Below, one piece after another: positions 29,576 through 40,016 of a stretch of 64,000 nucleotides of DNA (position 1 is the stretch's first letter; every line of letters begins with the position of its first letter). Under the pieces are notes generated by a model. That model was not told the DNA's origin, searched no databases, and saw only the letters and a program-made list of their open reading frames with translations. The stretch comes from Tritrichomonas musculus (Eukaryota > Parabasalia > Tritrichomonadida > Tritrichomonadidae). The translations under genes and the position numbers were made by a program. Location of the stretch: assembly GCA_039105265.1 (NCBI GenBank), contig JAPFFF010000013.1:2542001-2606000 (forward strand), read 5' to 3'.

Positions 29576-31762
29576 ATGAATTCCTATCTTCCTTCAGATA
29601 TTCAAAAATATATTGATGATCAAAAAGAAATGTATACAAACCTTATTACATTTCTAGATAATTCTGATGCCAACGAGAAAGATTTCCATAATTTAATTGA
29701 TAATATAGATAAAGAGCAAAATGAAAGTGGACGAAATAAAATTGAACAATTTTTTTAGATTTATAATATCTATTGCAAGCAATCATCACCATGATGATTC
29801 TTTTTTCAAAAATATTTACCAAATCATTCAACATTACGAAGAACAAATTAAACAAACCTTCACAAATCTCGAAATTTACAGTATATTTGAAAATAATAAA
29901 ACTATTCTCCTCTTTCTTTTCGAAAATAAAATAATAAAAATTGATGATGATATTTATTCAAAAATTATTGCCAAAACGGAAGCTAACGGAAATTGTTATT
30001 GTTACTTTTTCTATCCAGAGGTCAAAGAATTCTTTGGTGAAGAAAAAATCAAGATAATTCATGATGAACTCCTTTCAAAAAATTCAGATGTTTTTGATCG
30101 TTTTAATGAAAAAAGGCACGAAGGTGAAAATGACTCTTACCTTTATTCTTTGATTCGTCAAGATTCAGTTGAAGAGTTTGTTTCATTTGCCACCAAATCA
30201 AATTTGAAATTAACAAGTGAAGTCAATCATTCAATTTTTGAGACGCATTCATTTTTGATTGAAAACACTCCAACATTGATTGAATATACAGCCTTTTTTG
30301 GATCAATTCAAATTTTCCAATTTTTGCGAATGAATAATGTTGAGCTAAAACCGACGATTTGGAGTTATGTGATTCACTCACGAAATGCTGAATTAATTCA
30401 TCTTCTTGAGTAGTATAAAGTTGATCCACCCGACAACAAATATGAGAATTGTTTAGCTGAATCAATTAAGTGTCATCATAATGAGATTGCTGAATACATT
30501 AAAAACACTTTATTATCGTTTCAAATGCCTTGCAATATCATAATTATGCTTATTTGCCAACTGATTTTTCAGGAGGATTTGAGTTCTTCTATTTATGCCT
30601 GTATGAATATGATGTACCATGAAAAGCATCTTCACTTGTTGAGATCACAATTCCTTCTTCTGTAACCGAAATTGGAGCAAGAGCTTTTACTGAATGTTCA
30701 TTATTGACAAGAATATCAATTCCTCTTTCTCTAAAAGCAATAAAAGATAATGCTTTCTGTGGATGCAAATCATTGAAAGAGATAGAAATTCCTTCTTCAG
30801 TGACTTCAATTGCAGAAAATGCTTTCATTGGATGCATTTCTCTTGCTGGAAAACTAAAAGGCTTTGATACTTCAGAGAAGCCAAAGAATCAAGGCACTGC
30901 ACTTCAATGGAGCACTCTTGACAGTATTTCTACAGGAAATTCATGGAATACAGAAAGAAATGAAAGAAGTTCTTCATTGAAAAAAGACAATGGACAATAT
31001 GTAAGTAGACAATCATGGATAAATAGCAATAATAATTCTTCTTGGAATTCTAATGACAACAGTAATTCTTCATCTTTGATTGTCTCATTGATTACAGATT
31101 CTATAAAAACTGCAAATGACACATCAAGTATGCAAGTCATGCACAAATCATTTAATTCAAACAAATCAAATGGTTTTTATCGTTTATACTCTCAAAATAA
31201 GATTGAATTCAATAGTGCAAATTCTATCAAATTTTGGAATGATCTTTCAAGCCAGCCTAATAAAATGGCCATCCAAGAGAATTCACAACCTTTGCCAATT
31301 GAAAATCCAATCAGTAATGAAACTGATCATACGATGACACAAATAAATGAGCAATTGAAACCAAATATAGAAGAAGAGGAAGAAACAAATGCAAAACAAC
31401 GAAGAAGTCATTCTGTTTCTAGCAAGAGAAAAAAGAAACTCAAAAAACGAATTCCAAAGTTCACTGATAATTATGAAGAAGAAGAAGATTTTATGAATTT
31501 ATATCAGCAGCAACAGTTTCTTCCTAATCAGTATTATTATCAGCCTCAGCAGTTTGTTCCTAATCAGTATTATTATCAGCCACAAATGTTTGCTGTAAAT
31601 CAGATGAATTACCAGCAGCAAGCCTTGTATGAAGCACAAATGATGCAAATGCCGATGCTGCAAGCGATGCAAATGAATGGTGCTAATCAGGTTCAATTGA
31701 ACCAAGAGAGTCAAACAGAACCGATGCAACGAAGAGCAAAGAAAAAAAAAAGTCATAAATAA
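29576..31762 (+). pseudogene. Broken DUF3447/ankyrin-LRR_5 gene with Q/N-rich basic tail
   Basis: MNSYLPSDIQKYIDDQKEMY (ATG 29576) is the usual start of trichomonad DUF3447/ankyrin proteins. A frame change near 29730 leads into the long central part (LNNFFRFIISIASNHHHDDS to HSRNAELIHLLE). A stop at about 30411 is followed in frame by YKVDPPDNKYENCLAESIKC. Another frame change leads to YAYLPTDFSGGFEFFYLCLY, a stop, and then LRR_5 repeats (SSLVEITIPSSVTEIGARAF). From about 30850 to 31762 the open frame encodes Ser/Asn-rich sequence, an acidic patch, RKKKLKKR and a Gln/Tyr-rich tail with a repeated PNQYYYQPQ, ending RRAKKKKSHK. At least four breaks; the 3' 1 kb is still cleanly open. Confidence 0.75.
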
Positions 31763-32749
31763 ATAAATAAAAATTTTTGTATATGAATGATTTTAAGTTA
31801 AAATTATTTATAATTGTATTTTATTTCAATGGCATGTAATTGTTTATCTTTGAAAGATTTATTCAAGTATCTAAATAAAAAAAAGTTAAAAAGCACCAGA
31901 CCAACGGCCAACAAAGAAAAAGAAATGTCATAAAAAAAAATTTAAAATAAAAATTTTTGAAAGTATAAACTATTTAAAAAGTTAACACTGACATTATTCA
32001 ATTTTTGCTTCCAGTTTTCATTAATAAAGTCATATTATAAAAAAGTAATAATAAACATTTTTTATTAAAGAAAACTTGGCTAAATATATGTATGGTTTTA
32101 AGTTAAAACTAGTGATAATCATTCTTGAAAAAAGTTATCAAAATCATCAGAAGAAAAAAAATTTATCATTGATGTGAAATCATTATTGATACCTTCTTTT
32201 GTATTCAACGGAAATGAATTTTTGGTTTTAACTGCTGACGTTTGATTTTGTATTTTTTCTTTTTGTGAATTAAATTTATTTGGGTATTGGTTCTGTTTGG
32301 CTCTCTTTGATAAGAAAATGTCTATCAGAAGTAGAGATATCACTTACGAAATTTGTGAAGGTCTGTTTGATTTATTATATTTGTTTTTACAAATAAAAAC
32401 AATTTTAAATATGCTGTTTATCATATAAAATATATCATAAATATAAACGCTATCTTCTTAATGGATATAAACTGTCAGAAGTCGAGATATCGCATGCAAA
32501 ATTTGTGAAGGTCTGTTTGATTTTAAAAAATTTTCATCTTATAAGTTTTAAAATAAAACCTAATGCTTATTATTTTGCTAAAAAAAATCCTATTTTGAAT
32601 ATATTCAAAATGATTTTAATAAAAGTATTTGTACATCTTAATATTTTACTAATATATCCAAAATAAAAATGCTATTTTATTTCATATTTCATATTAATAT
32701 TATTTTTTTATTATAAATAAACCTAATCTATGACATTCTTCAAAATTAT
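31763..32749. other. Non-coding DNA with a direct repeat and a doubtful short minus-strand frame
   Basis: A 74-codon minus-strand frame (32343-32119) ends plausibly in SSDDFDNFFQE but has no family match; it may be the tail of a lost gene. A segment at 32321-32375 (ATCAGAAGTAGAGATATCAC and on, to GTGAAGGTCTGTTTGATT) recurs directly at 32472-32522. Its first part is inverted at 34032-34055. Confidence 0.4.
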
Positions 32750-33871
32750 ATACCCTTACAAATTAACTGTCATTTTTTTTTGCGGAATAAACGTACGTAA
32801 AATTTTCATTTAAAATTTTTAAAATTTTTTTTTGAATAAACTCAATTCAAAAAAGAATTGTCATTTACAAAACATATTATTTTTAATTTATAATTAGTAA
32901 TCCTTTAGATTTTATTAGAAAGAAATATGCTTTATAAGAAAATCTTATTTTTTATGAAAAAGTGAATATAATCTAATTTTGAAAGAGTGATCGTAAATCA
33001 TAAAATTCACCCATTTTTTTATACAAGTTCCTTTGCTCAATTTCTACTTAAATCTTGCTTCTGAAACATCGAGACCAAAATATTATTACAGTTCCTAAGT
33101 GTATAGATGATCTCAATTCGTTGCTAATTCAAATTTGAAAGATTATTCGATGACGATATTTATTTTTTTCGATTCTTTTTAATTTTATGGTTTTTACTAA
33201 ACATATTCTTTATAATCATTCTCTTATTATGCTTTTTATTTGACCCTTTTTGCTTTTTTTAATATTATTCCATAAAGATTGAAAATAGCTATAATTTGAT
33301 TAATTTGTGCTTCCAACGTGCGTTATAGATAATACTTAAGTATAATACTTAAGTATGAATCTTAATTTTATATAATAATCACTCAAAAATTTCAATTTTA
33401 GCTTTTTTAAATAAAAAAATATAGAAAAAGTCGATGAATAATGAGATTTATATTAAAAAAATGGTATAAATAAATTTAATATTATTTATAATTATATTAT
33501 AACTATAAATATTGGGATTTAATTCGAATTTTTTATTAATAAAAAAATTGCTAACGATTAAAAAAACAAAATTCGTTATAACTTGGGTATTAAATAATAT
33601 AGGATATAATGATTTAAATCCCCAAAGATTTTATCCAAATATTTGTTAAATATAAAGAAAAACCTCATTTACATGTAAAATCAATAATAAACGGTCAAAA
33701 ATCTGATAAAAAAAAAATTATTTCAAAAAAATTCAATGGGAATAGAAAGAATTGTCAGATTTTGAGAGAGAAAGTAAAATTATTTGTGAGAAAATTTTTC
33801 AAAAATTTCTTCTTACGTTTACTCGTACGTTTATTCCGCAAAAAAAAATGACAGTTAATTTGTAAGGGTAT
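32750..33871. mobile_element. Non-autonomous TIR element, 1122 bp, 48-bp perfect inverted ends
   Basis: The left end (32750-32797) and right end (33824-33871) are perfect inverted copies over 48 bp, starting ATACCCTTACAAATTAAC and including GCGGAATAAACGTACG. The flanks CAAAATTAT (left) and CAAATTAT (right) look like an 8-bp target duplication that differs by one A. The inside is A/T-rich with no coding frame. The perfect ends suggest a recent insertion. The outer repeat at 32472 and 34032 may be an older element that hosts this one. Confidence 0.85.
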
Positions 33872-34578
33872 CAAATTATCTATACATCAAGATGATATAT
33901 AAATTACTCTATTTATTGCGTTTGTAAAATCATAATTAGCATTTTGGAATATATTAATGTCATTACGGTAGTATAAAATATAATCAAAGAGAATTTTACA
34001 AAATGCTCGAACAGAGTCTCAGAAAAAATGAAAGTGATATCTCGACTTCTGACAGATATTTTCCAAAGCCAGCCCATAATTCATTTTTATTTATAAGTCC
34101 ATATTTAATTTATCATATTTTTTTAAAAAAAGTATAGTAACAAAAAAAATTGAATGAATTTTCAGAAAATTCCCTATCGTTGCATCCCCTATTAAATTTG
34201 AAAATTTCAATATCAATTCAAAAAGAAGATTTTACATTATCATTATATTTTTTTTTATTCCAATATAAATGCAATATTGATTCTTCCGAGATCATGAAAT
34301 TTTTTACGTATAAACTTTTTCAAACAAATTTGAAATGAAGCAGGGATACCAATCAGGTTGCACGGAGAAATAAACAGTTTCGGCCCATGAAGTGCTCGAA
34401 ATTAAACTTTAAACTCTTTCAATTCTCTTATTAAGTTTATAAACAGTCAATGATACATTGATTTTATTTTGAATATACAATACATTTTAATTGAATATTC
34501 CAAAGAGTAAAACTTATTAACATCGTAGCTATACTTTAAAATATTTTTCTTTTTTATTAAAAAAATTTTTTTTACTGA
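33872..34578. other. Non-coding DNA with repeat scraps
   Basis: It contains the inverted partner of the 32472 repeat at 34032-34055 and CAGGGATACC at 34341-34350, with ATGAAGTGCTCGAA at 34386-34399 shared with 13767-13785. No gene is recognised. Confidence 0.4.
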
Positions 34579-37500
34579 TTATTGCAACAAATTTGGATGA
34601 GATTTCAACACTTCCTGAACAATTTGTTCACTTCTTTCACAGTCAGATTCAAACATAGCCAGTGTTAGAGCCTTTCTTAAAGATTCGTTTATAGTCAGCA
34701 AAGCGATTGCCACACCATGTGCTCTTGCATTCTCATTAAACATCAATTTTCCAGTTGAAATGAGCGCGTTATTCATCTTATATCTCATATCTTTTTCACG
34801 AGTATTTTTCACTGAATTTTTATAATAATTCAAGAAGATTGCAACACCAGTAAAAGCTGGGAAGAATCTTGGTGATTTCTTAAAAATGAGTGAAGAAATA
34901 ATTGGCAAAGTCTGATTGATACCATTTTCTTTCAATAAGATTAAGCACCAATCAAAGATTGTGTGATGAATTTGATAATAATCACAGAAATTCAATCCTT
35001 TTTCTAAGAACTTGTCAACTTCATCCATTACAAGACTCTCTCTTTTTGGAGTTCCTTGGATTGCCTCAGCTCTTAATGAAATTATTTTTATATAAGAATG
35101 AAGAAGAGCCTCGTTACCAGGAGATGTTAACATCTGGCGAGTGACATTAATTAAATTATTATAATCATTAATCTGCCATTTTACACCATCAGAATATGTG
35201 ATGAATGATGCCAAAAGATTCGTATAATAAACAAAGGAAGCCGATGAAGGTGATGGAATTAATGATGCATGACAATTAAAGATTGTTAATTGCTGCTTCT
35301 TTGAACCAGTCTTAAAAACATGCATGATTACTGGAACAGTCTTTTCAGCGATAGTGAAATATGAACCAAATTTAGGCAACAATTGAAGAATCTCAGGGAA
35401 ACATTTCCTCATTAATATATCAAGATTTTTATTAGAAAATATTTCAAAAGCTTTGCTAAATAACTTAACACCGCCATTAAATAACGATGGCTGATTTATA
35501 TAGAACAAATGCTCAATGACTTTATGAAGTGTTTGATTAAACAAAGGATCTTGGCTTGAGATGAAAAACAAAGCTGAATATAAAATGCAAATTTCAGGAG
35601 CTGCTTGACTGATATTTGCAATTAAATGAGTGATATAAATATTCAACTTGTCATTTGGTTGCTGAAGCTTTTGTGCAATCAAATAAAGACAAATCGAAGC
35701 TGAATAAGTGTCTAATTCATCTTCACGTTGATGAAATAGTATAATTAATGATTCAAGATAATCATCACTGATTGTTTCTAAACGTGACAAAACAGACATT
35801 GTCACTTTTAATGAATAACGAAGCTTATTCGTTGACTTGGCAACTTCTAAACAATGAAGAGAAGCAGCAATTAAATCATCAACTGAATAGTCATGAATAA
35901 AAATTGTTTGAGCAAACAATTTTAATTGATCTTTCTTGATTTTTTCAGCTGTTTTCATCATTTCAATGTATTTGTTGGAAGTGGCATAAATACGTGCTCT
36001 TTGAATTGATGATGGCTGTTGTTCATCTTCAGGTAAAGAAGCTAAAATCGACTCTAATTCAGGTAATTTCATTGCCCTTAAATAACGTATTAATATAGGT
36101 AACGATTTCTTAGGAAAAGTTAATCCTTTAATGTCAAGCTTTATGTTGTTTGTATAACAACAACGAATGATTAAATCAATTCCATTTATATCGTTACATT
36201 CAACATAATAATTCAAAAGTTGTTGATATTCATCATTCGAAAACTCACGAGTTGAATGAATTATTTGTGTTTTAACACAAGGATCAGATAATTCTAGTTT
36301 AGAATGAAGATCAGGAACAGGTTTGTAATCAAATCTTGCCAATTCAATAATTGTTGGTTCTTTAGGAGTTTCTTTATGAATTTCATAAAGTTTATTGAAA
36401 AGATTTGTATACAAATCAGGTATGTTTTCAATGACTTCTTTTTCAAACTCTGGTGTTGGATCACTTCTAGGTTCATTAGTGAAATATTTAATAGCTTTAA
36501 ATAGAATTCTTTGTTCATTTGTTGTGTACTGTGGATTCTTCTCTACAAAGTCAGCGATGTTTCGAAGGTCTTCTGAGCAAGCTTTTAATTTTTCTTTGTA
36601 TTCAATTCGAAATACTTTTATGTAAAGTCTACAAACAAGAGCAGCAGATTCATAACTTTGAATATAACGAAGAGATTGATCCATTTTAATAACTGTTTCT
36701 ACTCGCTCATCATTCAGAAAAGTTTCCCAGTATTTCTGAATAAACAAGGCCGATTCATATGGAAAGATGTTTCGAAGTTTGTCATAAAAAGTGAGAATGA
36801 AATTCTTCGTGACAAATTTCACTGGAATTACATAAACAAACTTCATTGCAGAAACACAAGGTCTCAAATAATAATCATAATTCAATGAGTCCTCAGAACT
36901 AACATCGATATTTTTAGATCGAATGTCAACTTCAACCATCTCCATTGCACTTTTTAACAAACCGTTTGGAAGACTAAACGGCCAATCAGAAAAGCCTGTT
37001 ACACAAGTAATTGAAGCGAAAATGATCGAAAGTGCAGTAAAGAAAGCATTTGTTATAGTTTTAATACTAACAAAATTCAAATTAAAACAACCAAAGAATA
37101 AGAAAATTTCAGTCAAAACATTCAATTCATTAATGTATAAATCAGTCAATTCAAAAAGTTGTAGAATTAAGAAATTCAAATGATCAGTTGAACAACCTTT
37201 CATATTATTAACAATATTCGTTAATAAAGGTAATAAATGAATCAAGTTAAATGAATCATAAATGTCAATCCTTTTAGAAATCAACAAAGTCAAATCTTTG
37301 AAATTATTTTCATTCACAATTCTTCTCAAAACTTTGATTGATTTCTTGGACACTTGTTCGTTCTGTGACAAAGCTAACTTGATCAATAAGTTGCCAATAC
37401 GTTTAAGTCCTTTAGATCCAAAAAGATCATTGAATGATTCAGGCGGAATGCACTTTATTAAGTTGAGTTGATCAGCTGAATGGAACCAATTCGAAGGCGA

Positions 37501-38745
37501 TGAAAAAATCGCATTCTCGAGAAAAGGAATCAACACTTTTTTATCGACAAACTTGATGAAAGTTGGAATTGAATCGGAAACACCTTGAAGAACAGAAGAC
37601 ACTTTCTCATTATATTTAGAAGAATAATTTTGAAGGAAGACATCAAAAATTGAACAAGCTTTTTCAGTATGTTTGTTTGCATGCTTCGCTAATGACCTCA
37701 TTTTCGCTGAAAAAGTTAATTGGCTGTCATTTTCAGTAGGCAAAGTAATCTGTAATGGCAAGTCGAACAAATAAAAACTAGGACGAGAAACCAAGTTGTT
37801 TATATTCATATTTATTTGAATTGATTGATCGTTTTGATCGTTATTGGTTGAATTTAAAACGATTTCAAGTGATCCGTTTTCATTCAAATTTGTTTCAACT
37901 TTAAATGAATTGGATCTGATATTTAGAACTTGCATTGCACTATCAATTTGTGTGGCATTACAACTATCTTGATGCTCGAGAACGTCCATGGCAGTTTGCG
38001 CAATCTTGTACAAATTCAAATTCGAATTCTGAAGGATTTCATTCGAAGTGATGATGAATGAAACTAACGATAAAAAGTCCTTAAAATCTTTTTGATCGTA
38101 AATAAATTGAAGAACATCATTGAATAGATTGAGAGGGTCATGTTTGATTATGGCTGCAATGGATTTGATTAAATAACGGTCGCTGGAATTTTGAATTAAG
38201 GCTAAAAATGAATGTAATAACGTTGAAAACCATTCAAAGCCAAGCTCGCCGAGATTGGAGATGATGGAAGATAAATGCTCGGCAAAGATAGGATCTGATA
38301 TTGTAAAATGATGATAAACAGGAGTTGAGTCGATAAAATAACTTAAATATGGTAAGGATATTCGATTTGATAAAAACGCAAAAGATGAGGCGATAATAGC
38401 TGAGCTTTTAATATCTATCGTGGCATTGGTTGAAACATCTGAAAAAGTCTTTTGAATTTGGGTAGTATAATATGGTTGGATTTTTAAAAGAAAGCAACCA
38501 GTCAATCTGTATGCTGAAAGTCTAACGCTACTTGATGTATGTGAGGCACAATATAAAAGAAGCTTCCAAATTTCTTTAAAAGCAATTTCTTTGTCCTCAT
38601 GAGAAAATGTTCCAAAGTATTGGGCGTTTAGGTCGTTTTGTAATTGAAATAAAACTCGTGAAACTTCGTTAGGAGGGGTTGATTGTAGCTGCGCTGTTCC
38701 AATTAACCTTAGTAATTCTTGGGAGCGATTTACTTGACTTTTCAT
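34579..38745 (-). CDS. Large alpha-helical (HEAT/ARM-like) repeat protein, 1388 aa
   Basis: From the ATG at 38745 one uninterrupted frame runs to a TAA in TAAA context. The protein is almost wholly helical, with regularly spaced amphipathic helices and Leu/Ile/Phe periodicity, and has no signal peptide, membrane span or catalytic motif that I can see. This is the look of HEAT/ARM-type superhelical scaffolds such as karyopherins, adaptor or complex subunits. I cannot assign an orthologue. TCATTA directly precedes the ATG and could be the initiator. It lies upstream of and divergent from the Rab gene, with about 420 bp between them. A single-copy conserved housekeeping role is an inference only. 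Confidence 0.75.
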   Translation of the reverse strand: MKSQVNRSQELLRLIGTAQLQSTPPNEVSRVLFQLQNDLNAQYFGTFSHEDKEIAFKEIWKLLLYCASHTSSSVRLSAYRLTGCFLLKIQPYYTTQIQKTFSDVSTNATIDIKSSAIIASSFAFLSNRISLPYLSYFIDSTPVYHHFTISDPIFAEHLSSIISNLGELGFEWFSTLLHSFLALIQNSSDRYLIKSIAAIIKHDPLNLFNDVLQFIYDQKDFKDFLSLVSFIITSNEILQNSNLNLYKIAQTAMDVLEHQDSCNATQIDSAMQVLNIRSNSFKVETNLNENGSLEIVLNSTNNDQNDQSIQINMNINNLVSRPSFYLFDLPLQITLPTENDSQLTFSAKMRSLAKHANKHTEKACSIFDVFLQNYSSKYNEKVSSVLQGVSDSIPTFIKFVDKKVLIPFLENAIFSSPSNWFHSADQLNLIKCIPPESFNDLFGSKGLKRIGNLLIKLALSQNEQVSKKSIKVLRRIVNENNFKDLTLLISKRIDIYDSFNLIHLLPLLTNIVNNMKGCSTDHLNFLILQLFELTDLYINELNVLTEIFLFFGCFNLNFVSIKTITNAFFTALSIIFASITCVTGFSDWPFSLPNGLLKSAMEMVEVDIRSKNIDVSSEDSLNYDYYLRPCVSAMKFVYVIPVKFVTKNFILTFYDKLRNIFPYESALFIQKYWETFLNDERVETVIKMDQSLRYIQSYESAALVCRLYIKVFRIEYKEKLKACSEDLRNIADFVEKNPQYTTNEQRILFKAIKYFTNEPRSDPTPEFEKEVIENIPDLYTNLFNKLYEIHKETPKEPTIIELARFDYKPVPDLHSKLELSDPCVKTQIIHSTREFSNDEYQQLLNYYVECNDINGIDLIIRCCYTNNIKLDIKGLTFPKKSLPILIRYLRAMKLPELESILASLPEDEQQPSSIQRARIYATSNKYIEMMKTAEKIKKDQLKLFAQTIFIHDYSVDDLIAASLHCLEVAKSTNKLRYSLKVTMSVLSRLETISDDYLESLIILFHQREDELDTYSASICLYLIAQKLQQPNDKLNIYITHLIANISQAAPEICILYSALFFISSQDPLFNQTLHKVIEHLFYINQPSLFNGGVKLFSKAFEIFSNKNLDILMRKCFPEILQLLPKFGSYFTIAEKTVPVIMHVFKTGSKKQQLTIFNCHASLIPSPSSASFVYYTNLLASFITYSDGVKWQINDYNNLINVTRQMLTSPGNEALLHSYIKIISLRAEAIQGTPKRESLVMDEVDKFLEKGLNFCDYYQIHHTIFDWCLILLKENGINQTLPIISSLIFKKSPRFFPAFTGVAIFLNYYKNSVKNTREKDMRYKMNNALISTGKLMFNENARAHGVAIALLTINESLRKALTLAMFESDCERSEQIVQEVLKSHPNLLQ

Positions 38746-39164
38746 TAATGATTTTTATAAATATTTATTATTTCGTTAATTTTAAAATATATTAATTATA
38801 AAATAGGTAATCATAATTTTATTAAAAATATTATGTTATGCATATATGATATGGGTATATAATTGAAATTTGGTTAAATATCATTGTGAAGATAATTGGT
38901 TGATTGTAAACTTTTTGTTTTATTTGACCAAAATTGCATACAAAATATAATCTAATTCAATAGACAATTGACGTTAAAAATTATCTTATATTCAATTTTC
39001 ATTCATCGTTTTTTGATGGATAATTTTTTACCTCAATAATTCGATTTAATTTTATGTTTATTTATATATATAAATAATTTATAATATATATTTACTTTAA
39101 TTTTATGTGAATATTAAGTTTTTTATCAAGATATGCATGCAAAAAAAAACGATCATTTCGTTAA
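38746..39164. other. Divergent intergenic region
   Basis: About 420 bp of A/T-rich DNA between the helical-repeat gene (minus) and the Rab gene (plus). It must hold both promoters. Beyond the initiator-like motifs at each end nothing is recognised. Confidence 0.5.
39153..39159 (+). promoter_or_regulatory. Inr-like TCATTTC of the Rab gene
   Basis: TCATTTC begins 12 nt before the ATG at 39165. The surrounding TCATTTCGTTAAATG is nearly the same as TCATTTGTTGAAATG before the gene at 44538. Confidence 0.6.
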
Positions 39165-39776
39165 ATGTCTAAAGATGATTTACCCACTTTAAAGATACTT
39201 ATTATTGGAGAAGGAGGAGTAGGAAAAAGTTGCTTACTCCTCCGTTATACAGATGATAAATTTACAGAAGCTTTTATGCCAACAATTGGTGTTGATTTCA
39301 AAACAAAATGCATTAATATCGAAGGAGCCACTGTTAAACTTCAAGTATGGGATACGGCAGGACAGGAAAAATTTCGCTCTATTACAAAAGCCTATTTTCG
39401 CGGCGCTCATGGAATTCTTGTAGTGTTTGATTTATCAAACAGAGATTCTTTTGATAAAACGCAAGACTGGATTAATTCTATCAAAGAATCAGATGATTCA
39501 ATCGACCTTATTATTATTGGAAACAAATGTGACCTTCAACGAGAAGTTTCTATTGAGGAAGCACAAGATTTTGCTGCTGGATACAATGTTCGCTATTTTG
39601 AAACCTCTGCTAAAGACAATACCAACGTAAATGAAGCCTTTCAATATCTTTCTACTCAAATTTATCATAAACTTTATTCTGAAAATCCGATTAAACCTTC
39701 TACAAAAACTTCCAAAAAGACTATAAAAATTGATAAAGCAGATGATCAAAAAAATACTAAAAAATGTGATTGCTAA
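39165..39776 (+). CDS. Rab-family small GTPase
   Basis: A 203-residue protein with all G motifs: GEGGVGKS (P loop, about 15-22), PTIGVDF (switch I), WDTAGQE (switch II), NKCD and ETSAK. The C-terminus KKCDC is a Cys-x-Cys geranylgeranylation signal. The closest style is the Rab1/Rab8/Rab10 exocytic group, but the subgroup cannot be fixed by eye. It should cycle between GTP and GDP on vesicle membranes and recruit effectors for transport. It has an initiator-like element 12 nt upstream and a TAAA stop. The frame is complete and length is normal for a Rab. Confidence 0.95.
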   Translation: MSKDDLPTLKILIIGEGGVGKSCLLLRYTDDKFTEAFMPTIGVDFKTKCINIEGATVKLQVWDTAGQEKFRSITKAYFRGAHGILVVFDLSNRDSFDKTQDWINSIKESDDSIDLIIIGNKCDLQREVSIEEAQDFAAGYNVRYFETSAKDNTNVNEAFQYLSTQIYHKLYSENPIKPSTKTSKKTIKIDKADDQKNTKKCDC

Positions 39777-40016
39777 ACTTTTGTAAAAAAAAATTCTACA
39801 ATAAATATTTATTATTATTTTCATTTTAAGCATTTTGCATTTACTCTAATTTTGTGATATTAAAAATATAAAAATATTATATATACAATTTATTATATAT
39901 TTTATGATATTGATTTCATGATATTTATATTCTTATTTGAGTAAATATAATTGTGAGTATACACAAAATCTTTATTATTGAGATCTTATTTGGCATGTTT
40001 AAATTTTATTGTTCAA

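Noticed and set aside
32119-32343. 74-codon minus-strand frame as a full gene
   Set aside because: The end looks protein-like, but there is no family, the start lies in repeated DNA and no promoter motif is present; kept only as a remark in the intergenic entry.
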